Source of the DNA: an uncultured Elusimicrobiales bacterium
GTDB lineage: Bacteria; Elusimicrobiota; Elusimicrobia; Elusimicrobiales; Elusimicrobiaceae
Direction: 5' to 3'
Length of the DNA: 64,000 nucleotides
NCBI GenBank assembly: GCA_944324645.1
Contig: CALUXB010000002.1
Location: forward strand, 1 to 64,000
Position 1 is the first letter of the stretch; every line of letters starts with the position of its first letter. The notes beneath the pieces were generated by a model. It was not told the origin of the DNA and did no database searches. It saw only the letters and a list, made by a program, of their open reading frames with translations. A program made the translations under genes and the position numbers. Shown here in pieces: positions 24,939 to 33,014 of this stretch.

Positions 24939-26354
24939 CTACACATATTTTAACCACTCTAACTTGTCACCCTCTTCCTCTTCCCGTTTTAACAGCTGCG
25001 CTAAGGCATCCAGTTGGTCGTCATGCGCCCCGCGGGGGAAAGCATTTACTTCACGCTTAAATTCCTCAATCCACGGGGCCGACTGCGGAATAAATACCCT
25101 GCCGTTTTCAATCAACGTAGATTGGGCGGCAATCCGGTCCTCTTTGCTTCCCTCCGGTTTAATCGCTTGAATCCCCGGTACACCCTGCCGATGCAACAAC
25201 TGGATCAACTCTACCCCGGAGGCCTTATCTTCAATAAACACCTCCCGGGCGTTGTAGTGTGATTTTAGGCGCTTGACCTCTTTGACCAAATCAGGGAACA
25301 GCAACTTTTTACGAAACACATCCCGTATATAATACTGCTTGTTAATCACTTGGGCGGTAATACAAACAGAATAATCACTCCCATCATACTCTGTCATAGC
25401 CGTATCCCAGCTTTGAATAATGCGAATACGGCCTTTCTCATCTTTAGGAAGCTCCGTATACCGTTGGAACCAGTCAAAATTAATCACATTTCCCTTTTCG
25501 GGGATAGGATTTTGTTGGTACTGCGCTTGGAAATTATAATTGCCTAACGTATTTTGAATCTCTTTTAATTTGGTTAAGCTCTCTAAATGCGGATTTAAAG
25601 CTTCCCCTTGTTTGCGGGTAATAACTTTACCGTTTTGCAACAGATAAGCCTCGTCTTTGGTAGCTATAGCCGATAAACTTAAAACCTCCCACTCATCCCA
25701 CTTTTGCACATGGGCAACCAAATCTTCTTCGTGCACCCGCTGCATTACCAATAAAATAGCCCCCGTGTTTTTATTATCTAAACGCGTATATAACGTATTA
25801 TGGAACCATTCATTGACGTTTTGCCGTTGCACACGGGAAAGCACATCCCCTGGTTTTATGGGGTCATCAATAATTAAATACTGGCCGCCCATCCCGGTTA
25901 AACGCCCACCGATAGAAGTGGCCAGTCTAAATCCCTGCGCAGTCGTTTCAAACTCGCTGTCGGCCCGTTTAGCAGGGTTTATGCGGGCCGCAGGGAACGC
26001 CGCTTTATACCAAGGGCTTTCCATTACTTGACGGGTCTGGCGGCCGAATTTGTCCGCCAAATCCTGACTATAACTGATGCAAATAATGCGTGCCTTGGGA
26101 TTATGTCCTAAAATCCACGCAGGGAACGCCACACTGGCACAGACCGATTTTAGGCTCCGGGGCGGTTGTGCAATAACCAACCGCCGGATATCCCCCCGCT
26201 GCACCGACAATAATTTATCGGCAATTACTTCTAAATGCCAGTTTGGGGTAAAACTTTGGCTATTGTCTATTTCTAAAAAAGTCCGATGCAGGAAAATTAA
26301 AAAATTTTCCCGTACGGCTTTCGCCAAGAATTTGCGCTTTTGTTCAGGATTCAT
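24939..26354 (-). CDS. Phage terminase large subunit
   Basis: A 471-aa DNA-packaging motor. The ATPase has a deviant Walker A (AQPPRSLKSV, about 62-71) and a Walker B-like QYLIIDDPIK (near 160). The C-terminal RNase H-like nuclease has QSWDTAMTEYDGSDYS (about 315-330) and VFIEDKASG. The length is normal for the Terminase_6 type. It overlaps the DUF5681 gene upstream as ATGA. No portal or capsid gene follows, which is odd for a prophage and points to a satellite or remnant. Confidence 0.92.
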   Translation of the reverse strand: MNPEQKRKFLAKAVRENFLIFLHRTFLEIDNSQSFTPNWHLEVIADKLLSVQRGDIRRLVIAQPPRSLKSVCASVAFPAWILGHNPKARIICISYSQDLADKFGRQTRQVMESPWYKAAFPAARINPAKRADSEFETTAQGFRLATSIGGRLTGMGGQYLIIDDPIKPGDVLSRVQRQNVNEWFHNTLYTRLDNKNTGAILLVMQRVHEEDLVAHVQKWDEWEVLSLSAIATKDEAYLLQNGKVITRKQGEALNPHLESLTKLKEIQNTLGNYNFQAQYQQNPIPEKGNVINFDWFQRYTELPKDEKGRIRIIQSWDTAMTEYDGSDYSVCITAQVINKQYYIRDVFRKKLLFPDLVKEVKRLKSHYNAREVFIEDKASGVELIQLLHRQGVPGIQAIKPEGSKEDRIAAQSTLIENGRVFIPQSAPWIEEFKREVNAFPRGAHDDQLDALAQLLKREEEEGDKLEWLKYV

Positions 26355-26725
26355 TTCTCTCCCTCCTTAAAATAACTACTCCATACTTCTTGTTCCTGTG
26401 CGGTTAATTCTTCAGCCACCGGGACAGGGGAGCTTTGGTTTAGCACTTTAAGAATAAACTCCAAATTGCGGATTCTACCTTGCGCCGCATCCGCTAAACA
26501 CCGTTTAACGATAGCCACCTTCAAGGACACACGCCGGATGCGGCCGTTTTCCTTTAGGGAAACTTCCTTTTTTAACTCGCGCTCAGCAATTGCGCGGAAG
26601 GACTCATCTTTTTTAGGTCTTCCGTGGGGATTGCCCGTCTGCCCCTTCTGCCAACGGTACTTAACCGGCGGGTGTTTATACCCCACGTAATCGGGCTTCT
26701 TGTATTCTTTACGCTTAATTTTCAT
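26351..26725 (-). CDS. DUF5681 protein, possible small terminase-like partner
   Basis: A 124-aa basic protein with YRWQKGQTGNPHGRPKKDES near residue 25, the DUF5681 signature, followed by a helical region. DUF5681 proteins are commonly encoded directly upstream of terminase large subunits and may act as a small-terminase-like DNA-binding factor; this is inference from context. Overlaps its neighbours at both ends in a three-gene operon. Confidence 0.8.
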   Translation of the reverse strand: MKIKRKEYKKPDYVGYKHPPVKYRWQKGQTGNPHGRPKKDESFRAIAERELKKEVSLKENGRIRRVSLKVAIVKRCLADAAQGRIRNLEFILKVLNQSSPVPVAEELTAQEQEVWSSYFKEGEK

Positions 26726-27986
26726 AGTTTTCTTTCTCCAAGCGCACGGCTTTTTTACCCGTTTGCTGTTCCCAACGATAGATGATTACATCGCAATAGC
26801 GCGGGTCTATCTCTATAATCCGCGCTTGACGGCCCGTTCGCTCGGCAGCCAAGAGAGTACTGCCACTACCGCCAAAAGGGTCCAACACGAGCCCTTTGCG
26901 GGGGCTGGCATCTAACAATATGTCCGCCAACAAGCCCACAGGTTTCACCGTTGGGTGAAGGCGGATGTTGGCTTTATTTACTTTGTTTTTGATAAAAATA
27001 CCCGGATAGTCCCACACGTTTGTGCGGTAGCGGCCGTGAACTCCTAGTTCAACGTTGTTGGTATGCGGGGCATCGCCGTTTTTGAACACAAAAACCAGTT
27101 CATGCTGGCTGCGGTACAAACTGCCCATTCCGCCGCTTAATTTATTCCATACACAAACATTTTTGAGAGTCGTATAAACCGACATTCCGGCCGTCAGAAT
27201 CTCCCCTATATGGCGCCAATCCATAAAAGCATAGTGCAGACTGCCCTGTTGGCTATATTCGGACACTAAGCTAAAAACGCCCTTTAAAAACTGGGAAAAT
27301 TCATTTTGGGACATTTCTCCGGAAGCCATAGCAAACTCGCGGTAATTATCCCCACTTCTCACATGGCCGGAAATTTTTACGTTATAGGGCGGGTCCGTTA
27401 CGATAAGGTCGGCCTTTTCCGCTCCCAAGAGCCGTTTAAAGGCAAACGCTTGCGTACAATCCGCGCATAGCAGTTTATGCTCCCCCAACTGCCAAAGGTC
27501 GCCTACTTGTACACGGGAGGGAATTGTTTTACCCAGAAAATCGGCTTTTTCTTCTGTAGCAGGGGCTTCCGGCGTGAGAAGGACATCTATTTCCGGAGCC
27601 TCAAAACCCGTTGATGTGAGGTCGAAATCGCATTCAATGCTTTGAATTTCTTCTAACTCCACTTTGAGGATATCTTTATCCCAGCCGGAAAGCTCCGCTA
27701 AGCGGTTATCCGCCACAATATAAGCCTTCTTTTGGGCAGGGGTTAAATGTGTGATACAAACCACAGGCACTTCAGTAAGCCCCGCCAACTTGGCTGCTTC
27801 TACCCTGCCGTGCCCTGCTAAAATGCAGTTATCCTTATCTACGAGGACTGGATTTGTAAAACCAAACGATTTAATGCTTTTGGCAATTTGACGGATTTGC
27901 TTAGGACTGTGCGTCCGCGCGTTTTTGGGGTACGGCTTCAACTCGGCAATTTTTACTGTTTTCACAAAAAAATGTTCCTTGCCCAT
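26715..27986 (-). CDS. ParB-domain / DNA methyltransferase fusion
   Basis: A 423-aa protein. Residues about 8-95 form a ParB/Srx-like domain (KIAELKPYPKNARTH, DNCILAGHGRVEAAKL). Residues about 160-415 form an N4/N6-type methyltransferase with VTDPPYNV (near 200), HPTVKPVGLLADIL and LDPFGGSGSTLLAAE (near 367). Such fusions are frequent in phages. First gene of the methyltransferase-DUF5681-terminase operon, so it may modify or mark element DNA before packaging. Confidence 0.9.
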   Translation of the reverse strand: MGKEHFFVKTVKIAELKPYPKNARTHSPKQIRQIAKSIKSFGFTNPVLVDKDNCILAGHGRVEAAKLAGLTEVPVVCITHLTPAQKKAYIVADNRLAELSGWDKDILKVELEEIQSIECDFDLTSTGFEAPEIDVLLTPEAPATEEKADFLGKTIPSRVQVGDLWQLGEHKLLCADCTQAFAFKRLLGAEKADLIVTDPPYNVKISGHVRSGDNYREFAMASGEMSQNEFSQFLKGVFSLVSEYSQQGSLHYAFMDWRHIGEILTAGMSVYTTLKNVCVWNKLSGGMGSLYRSQHELVFVFKNGDAPHTNNVELGVHGRYRTNVWDYPGIFIKNKVNKANIRLHPTVKPVGLLADILLDASPRKGLVLDPFGGSGSTLLAAERTGRQARIIEIDPRYCDVIIYRWEQQTGKKAVRLEKENYEN

Positions 27987-28057
27987 AATCTAGTTACATC
28001 GGGCAAGGATATAATAACTAAACAGAAGCATTTACCCCGTGACAGGAAACGACGAGT

Positions 28058-28906
28058 TTAGTCACGCTTTTTTTTACGAGGATAAATCAATTTATTTACC
28101 TCTTTTTTGGCACGTTCTATGGATTTACGAATTGAAGCATCACTATTATTGTAATTAACCGGGTTACCCTCTTGGAGCGCCATGGTATCTAGGCACTGCA
28201 GAATTTGCCGGGCAGTTTTGCCTTCTTGTTTCAAGGATAAAATTTGCAGAGTAGTTGCCAACAGAGATACATCCGTTATAAATGGATGTTGTCGAAAATA
28301 CCGTTGAATAGCAGGCCAATTTTTATCTATCTGTTTTTTAACCTCTGAACGACTTAAATTGCGGGAATTAATTAAAATAGCCACAGGGGGTCTATATTGG
28401 AAAATAGTTCCGGCAGTAGTTTTGGGAATATCCGGGATAGAACAATTAAGAGGCTGTGTAATATCAGGTGAAACATCTACAAATCCTGCATAAAAAATAG
28501 TTTGTAAATGGATCTTAAAAGGATCTGCAATAATGTTTTCCTTTTGAAATTTTTCAATAAATTGTTGTTCTTTCTCGTAACTTACTGCTACTCGGCCGGG
28601 CAAGGCATCAAAACGATACAAGGGTCCTTTCCCTATACGACAAATAGCCTTCTCGTTTTCTTTAAAAGAAATCCCTTGTGGAGGCAAACCAAATCGCTCG
28701 CGGAAGTTTTCTACTGCACGGCTCAACGCCTTGTTATAAGATAACGCTTGAAAAAGCAGTACCACTTCACGGTCATATCGCTTTTTGGCCCAAGCGGGCA
28801 TTTCCTGCCAACTATACACGATTTTTCGTTCCAGTCTTATATAATCCAGTTCATGTTTGGGCTTTTTATTAACTACTGTCTTTGAAATTAAGAATCCTAT
28901 TTTCAT
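28058..28906 (-). CDS. Unknown element protein
   Basis: A 282-aa, Lys/Arg-rich soluble protein without a recognised domain. The C-terminal 70 residues (TARQILQCLDTM, SDASIRKSIERAKKEVNKLI) look like a helical DNA-binding or helix-turn-helix region. AAAGGAGGGG lies before the ATG. Same strand as the terminase operon, 72 bp upstream of it. Could be a regulator or replication-associated factor of the element. Confidence 0.6.
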   Translation of the reverse strand: MKIGFLISKTVVNKKPKHELDYIRLERKIVYSWQEMPAWAKKRYDREVVLLFQALSYNKALSRAVENFRERFGLPPQGISFKENEKAICRIGKGPLYRFDALPGRVAVSYEKEQQFIEKFQKENIIADPFKIHLQTIFYAGFVDVSPDITQPLNCSIPDIPKTTAGTIFQYRPPVAILINSRNLSRSEVKKQIDKNWPAIQRYFRQHPFITDVSLLATTLQILSLKQEGKTARQILQCLDTMALQEGNPVNYNNSDASIRKSIERAKKEVNKLIYPRKKKRD

Positions 28907-29000
28907 CGCACTCCCCTCCTTTTCCCCTATATAGCAAATTTAAACGGGGACATCTGTCTTAAATACCTGCTGTTTGGGAGAAAAAAGGTTATAATATAAG

Positions 29001-29192
29001 AGTTGTTGTAGGTACAATTTGCTTTTAGGCTTGTTTTTGGAGTTATGCGTCTGGCATAGCCCCGCCGGAATACTCCGGCGAGCTGAGAAACGGAAACGAA
29101 GCCGTCTTTTAGCACGCCCCCTTACGGGAGCGTGCTGGCGGCATATCGTTTTGGGTCGGTTCTCAGCTACCCGGAAAGATTGCCGCTTTTTT
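29001..29192 (+). ncRNA. Structured RNA candidate, family unknown
   Basis: TATAAT at 28990-28995 precedes a strongly foldable segment. Hairpin 1 is 7 bp (29063-29069 with 29074-29080) with an ATAC loop. A 9-bp closing stem (29081-29089 with 29160-29168) encloses a 6-bp stem (29094-29099 / 29146-29151), a 4-bp stem (29101-29104 / 29139-29142) and a 7+3-bp apical hairpin (29111-29120 / 29126-29136). Six T residues follow at 29187-29192. No open frame fits the region. It does not match 6S, SRP, RNase P or tmRNA motifs that I know. Confidence 0.7.
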
Positions 29193-29221
29193 CTTGTCTA
29201 GTTTATCTTACCAATCAAAAG

Positions 29222-29254
29222 CGACAAACGTTTGTCGGAAATGTTTTTTAACAT
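29222..29254 (+). promoter_or_regulatory. WYL-type operator and promoter of the GIY-YIG gene
   Basis: A perfect 16-bp palindrome, CGACAAACGTTTGTCG (29222-29237), then 11 bp and TAACAT (29249-29254). The box and the spacing match three promoters of the chromosomal WYL locus at 45-46 kb. Confidence 0.7.
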
Positions 29255-29306
29255 TTACTTGATGTATAGGCCCATTGTAAGGCTAAATAACACCAAGGAG
29301 GAATTT

Positions 29307-30128
29307 ATGCAAAAAGAAAAATTATATTTAGAAGATATTTTTGATATTGATTGGAACCAAGCAAAAATCAAGTTTAATCAAACTGAACCTAAAGAGAATA
29401 AAAATCCACTAGAACTTTGGTGTATGAATCCCGAAACCGTTAATACAGAATGGCTGTTTTGGGAAAATGACAAAAATCGTTTTAAAGAAGGCGAAATAGC
29501 CATTTGTTTAATAAAATTGCCTCACGATCTTTGGTTGTTTACAACTATCAAAAAAATAACAAAAGTATTACCTACAAAAAATGGGGTTCATTATGAAGGG
29601 GAAGAATTACAAGAGTATGCTCCTTATTTCGGTCGTTTAATCATACGGTTTCACAAATCAACCATGCCGGTTATTCAAAAAGCAACCAATTTTTTCCAAC
29701 AACTAGAAGTACTGGAACTTCGTTCTGAAAAATATACTGGAGACAAATTCCCTGGCTATGATAAAGTACATTTATCTTGGTTCCAGTTGGAGCATATTTT
29801 CAAATGCAAAAAACCAGACTGGCTGAATGCCCTCTCCCAACAAAAAGGCATTTATTTAATTACGGATACTAGCAACGGGAAATTATATGTAGGCTCTGCT
29901 TCCGGTGAAAATGAGGGACTTTGGCAACGCTGGGAGCAGTATGTAAAAAACGGCCACGGAGGGAATCAAGAACTAAAAGCCTTAGACTTTGACCATATTA
30001 AGCGATTTTTTACATATACAATCTTAGAAAATTACAACTTCAATGTAAGCCGGGAAATCATTATAGAACGCGAACAATGGTGGAAAACTGTACTAGATTC
30101 CGTCAAACATGGATATAATAAAAAATAA
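29307..30128 (+). CDS. GIY-YIG nuclease-domain protein
   Basis: A 273-aa protein with an unassigned N-terminal region (about 1-170) and a C-terminal GIY-YIG domain: KGIYLITDTSNGKLYVGSA (about 178-196), LWQRWEQYV with the conserved Arg, and EREQWWKTVLDS with the catalytic Glu. AAGGAGGA sits 5 nt before ATG 29307. Similar architectures occur among anti-phage nucleases and single-gene defence proteins. Its promoter carries the CGACA palindrome, so WYL control is inferred. Transcribed towards a strong shared terminator. Confidence 0.85.
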   Translation: MQKEKLYLEDIFDIDWNQAKIKFNQTEPKENKNPLELWCMNPETVNTEWLFWENDKNRFKEGEIAICLIKLPHDLWLFTTIKKITKVLPTKNGVHYEGEELQEYAPYFGRLIIRFHKSTMPVIQKATNFFQQLEVLELRSEKYTGDKFPGYDKVHLSWFQLEHIFKCKKPDWLNALSQQKGIYLITDTSNGKLYVGSASGENEGLWQRWEQYVKNGHGGNQELKALDFDHIKRFFTYTILENYNFNVSREIIIEREQWWKTVLDSVKHGYNKK

Positions 30129-30193
30129 ATCGCTTCTAGTAAGATGAAACTCCCTAGGGCTACACCCGGGGTGTTCTGTAAGGTATACATAAT

Positions 30194-30234
30194 CTCCGCA
30201 CAAAGTACGCATATGTTGCGTATTTTGTGCGGAG
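30194..30234. terminator. Bidirectional terminator between the GIY-YIG and WYL genes
   Basis: An 11-bp outer stem (CTCCGCACAAA / TTTGTGCGGAG) and an inner TACGC / GCGTA stem between convergent genes. Confidence 0.8.
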
Positions 30235-30251
30235 TTTAATTGCATATAACG

Positions 30252-31178
30252 CTATAGCCTTTGGATAGCCTGCCCTAAAATATCTTTGATAAGAGTCTTA
30301 AAATCTTCCGGTTCCACAAGCATAATATGTTCCAGCCAACTGAGCACTGTTGGAATAATCTCGCGGTAATTGGATATACTCGTTTCCACCAAAATATCTC
30401 CGTTTTTCTGCTTTTTGAGTATCTTTTGCAACGGAAAATAGGCTTTTTTCTCAAAATACGGAGCAAACTTCGCCGGAACCCAAAAAGTCACCTTTTTATT
30501 CCGCTTTTCCCCAAACCAGATATTTTGGCTCTCTTGCAGTATTTTTTGGATATTTTTAGTGGGTTTGAATGATTTATCCGTATTAACCGCGTCCAAAATG
30601 CGGTCCAGGCGGAATTTGCGCACCTGTTTATAGGCATTGATACCCAACAGATACCAAAAGCCGTCATAATTCATGATTTTAAGCGGATTTACATCATAAT
30701 TCAGCGCTTTGCTGGTGTCAGCCGCCAAAGTCATAAAAACTTTCGTGCGGGTGCGGATAGCCCGCTCCAACACGCGCGTGATTTTGGTTTCCTCGTAGTT
30801 ATTGCCCGTTGGCATTTTGATGTAAAACGGGGATTCTTCGGGCACGTTTAATACCTTTTGCCGCAGTGACACCAAACTATCTTAGAATGGCTTCCCCAGC
30901 GGAGAAATCACATCCTGCATAACGAGCAAAAGGGAAGCTTCGGCCTCCGTCAAATTCATTTTTTTAAGAGAAAACCCCTCTATAAACTTATATACCCCCG
31001 GGGCCGCTTTATAAATAGGGAATCCCCCTGCGTCAATATCGTTGATATCCCGCTGGATAGTGCGCTCAGTAACGTCAAGTTCCCGCGCTTCGCGCTGCAC
31101 TTGGATTTCCCCCGAGTCCAGGATATTAAGCAAATATAACAAACGGTTTAATTTTTTAAGGTTTCTAAACTGTATCAT
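30252..31178 (-). pseudogene. WYL-domain regulator interrupted by one in-frame stop
   Basis: The N-terminal HTH part (31178-30885; TERTIQRDINDIDAGGFPIY) and the WYL part (30875-30252; YDGFWYLLGINAYKQVRKFRLDRI) are in the same frame, separated only by a TAA at 30884-30882 in GKPF-stop-DSLVSLRQK. The intact paralogue at 45208-46125 has GGPFSSSYNLLKK at this place, so a single TCA-to-TAA type change explains the break. The rest of the gene is undamaged, which suggests a recent event or readthrough. It follows gajB by 9 bp and probably belonged to the Gabija operon. Confidence 0.88.
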
Positions 31179-31187
31179 TTTGTATTC

Positions 31188-33014
31188 CTATGATTGTGGA
31201 ACTGCTATAGCCAATATGTACTTTGGACGAGTCATCGCCACATATATTTTCTTTCGCTGCGCCTGGTAAGTATTTATTTTATTTTGCCGTCTTAAAGTTT
31301 GAATATCAGTTGTGGGAGTCTTATCTTTGGTAGCTAAAACTAATGTTGCATCATGTGTTTCCCCTTTTACACCATGAATAGTATTAACATAGAAAGTAAT
31401 TCCATCAACTTGAAATGAATTATTGACAACAGGTATTTCGCAACCATTAATCATAATAGTAGAATTTCTTAAAATCTGTTCTTCTTCTCTATATTTAGAA
31501 TTACATAACTTATTATAATCAAATACCAAACTTATATCAAAACAAGAAAAATCTTGTTTAACACCTTCTAATGTTATGGGAGTCCTTATATTAAACCACA
31601 GGTATATGATGTTGTTAAGCATATCTAATTGGGCTTTTTCATATAAAATATCAAGAAATTCCTTTCTTGATACAACTTTTCCATTTATTGAAACAGATTG
31701 AGCAATGCAATCTACAAGAATCTCATAATTTTTAGCAAAATCTCCACATCTATTTTTATGAATATACTCTAATGCTTGAAATAAATTAGAAGTTCTAAAT
31801 TTACTTTTCTGTACTTTTTTATTAAAAGCTGGAATATAGGATTGAATATCCAATGCCGCAGGATCACTATTCTCACCTTGAGCACCAATAATTTTAATTT
31901 TAGGGTCTTGTGACAGGCATTTCCGATTAGCACATATATAATTCACAAACGTCTCAATAGCACTAGTGGGAGAAGTTACACTGAATGCTATTTCTTTTAT
32001 ATCATAACCTTGGGAGTTGCTCACAATATTTGTTCCTGTTAAAGAATAATGACTGGCTTCGGCAGCAATCTCTTTACCAAATCGATGCGTCTCAGTGATT
32101 TTCATAGAAGGGTCCAGCCTAGAAAAGATTTTATCACTAATAGATTCCTTGCTACTAAAATCATAAATTGCTTGATCTGGATCTCCTATTCTTTGGAAAA
32201 CAACTGGCCCATTAGCAAAACATAATTCTAATATATCATGCTGTTTTTGAGTGGTATCTTGTGCTTCATCCACTATTACTAATGGAAACTTATACCGTAT
32301 AATCTCTAAAATACGAGGATAAGCTTTAATAAATGCATGTGCGTACCTAAACATGTCCTCGTAAGTAAAAAATCCTTCAGAAACCAACATTTCTTGAATG
32401 CGGTGCGCTCTTGCGTGTTGTTCCCTCGCTGCTCGCTTAGGCCCAACATTCACCAACTTTAAATGAGAACAGTATTCCTCAGCTGTATGACTCAATAGAT
32501 AAGAAATAAATTTTTCAAAAGTCACAAAATATTTATTTACTCTCAATGTCTCCCAAAAGCCAAACTTTCCTTTAAAGTTTTTCCAATATTGCTCATTATC
32601 AACATATCGAACTTTTGAAACACAGCTATTTATATACGGAAGCGCTAAAAAAGAATCTACGAATTGCTGAATTGTACCAATAAAATGAGGATGCTGGTCT
32701 AATGAGTAATAGGGATTTATTTGTTGCAATTCCTTGATAATAATATCCTTTGCAACATTAGTATGAGATAGAATACAAACACCTCGATCTGGATATGGCC
32801 ATTTTCGAAGAATAAGGGCAATTTTGAAAGCTAACAACGTAGTTTTTCCACTTCCAGCAACCGCATGAAAATCTTTTGTTTCTAGATTTTTAATAATATT
32901 TTTACGCAAGTTACAAAATGTTTTAGCTTTTTTAGGATATTTACTATTATAATCCTTTAACAACGCCTCAATATCTTCATCCGTAATACTGATTAGCTCC
33001 CTAATGCTACTCAT
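31188..33014 (-). CDS. gajB: Gabija protein GajB, UvrD-like helicase
   Basis: A 608-aa superfamily 1 helicase. Motifs: AVAGSGKTTLLAFK (51-64), VIVDEAQDTTQKQ (near 245), RIGDPDQAIYDF, ETHRFGKEIA, VNTIHGVKGETHDATLVL and YVAMTRPKYIL at the C terminus. GajB partners GajA in Gabija, a nucleotide-sensing anti-phage defence. ATGA overlap with gajA indicates coupled translation. Strongly AT-rich compared with the chromosome. A stand-alone UvrD repair helicase is unlikely given the pairing. Confidence 0.92.
   Translation of the reverse strand: MSSIRELISITDEDIEALLKDYNSKYPKKAKTFCNLRKNIIKNLETKDFHAVAGSGKTTLLAFKIALILRKWPYPDRGVCILSHTNVAKDIIIKELQQINPYYSLDQHPHFIGTIQQFVDSFLALPYINSCVSKVRYVDNEQYWKNFKGKFGFWETLRVNKYFVTFEKFISYLLSHTAEEYCSHLKLVNVGPKRAAREQHARAHRIQEMLVSEGFFTYEDMFRYAHAFIKAYPRILEIIRYKFPLVIVDEAQDTTQKQHDILELCFANGPVVFQRIGDPDQAIYDFSSKESISDKIFSRLDPSMKITETHRFGKEIAAEASHYSLTGTNIVSNSQGYDIKEIAFSVTSPTSAIETFVNYICANRKCLSQDPKIKIIGAQGENSDPAALDIQSYIPAFNKKVQKSKFRTSNLFQALEYIHKNRCGDFAKNYEILVDCIAQSVSINGKVVSRKEFLDILYEKAQLDMLNNIIYLWFNIRTPITLEGVKQDFSCFDISLVFDYNKLCNSKYREEEQILRNSTIMINGCEIPVVNNSFQVDGITFYVNTIHGVKGETHDATLVLATKDKTPTTDIQTLRRQNKINTYQAQRKKIYVAMTRPKYILAIAVPQS

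Noticed and set aside
28927..29115. 62-aa minus-strand frame
   Set aside because: Overlaps the structured RNA stems and lacks protein-like features.
29001..29192. Structured RNA as 6S RNA, SRP RNA, tmRNA, RNase P RNA or a retron msr-msd
   Set aside because: None of their conserved motifs is present, and no reverse transcriptase is nearby.
29222..29237. Palindrome as a LexA (SOS) box
   Set aside because: The half-site CGACA differs from CGAAC, and the same box with fixed spacing occurs at the WYL locus, which explains it better.
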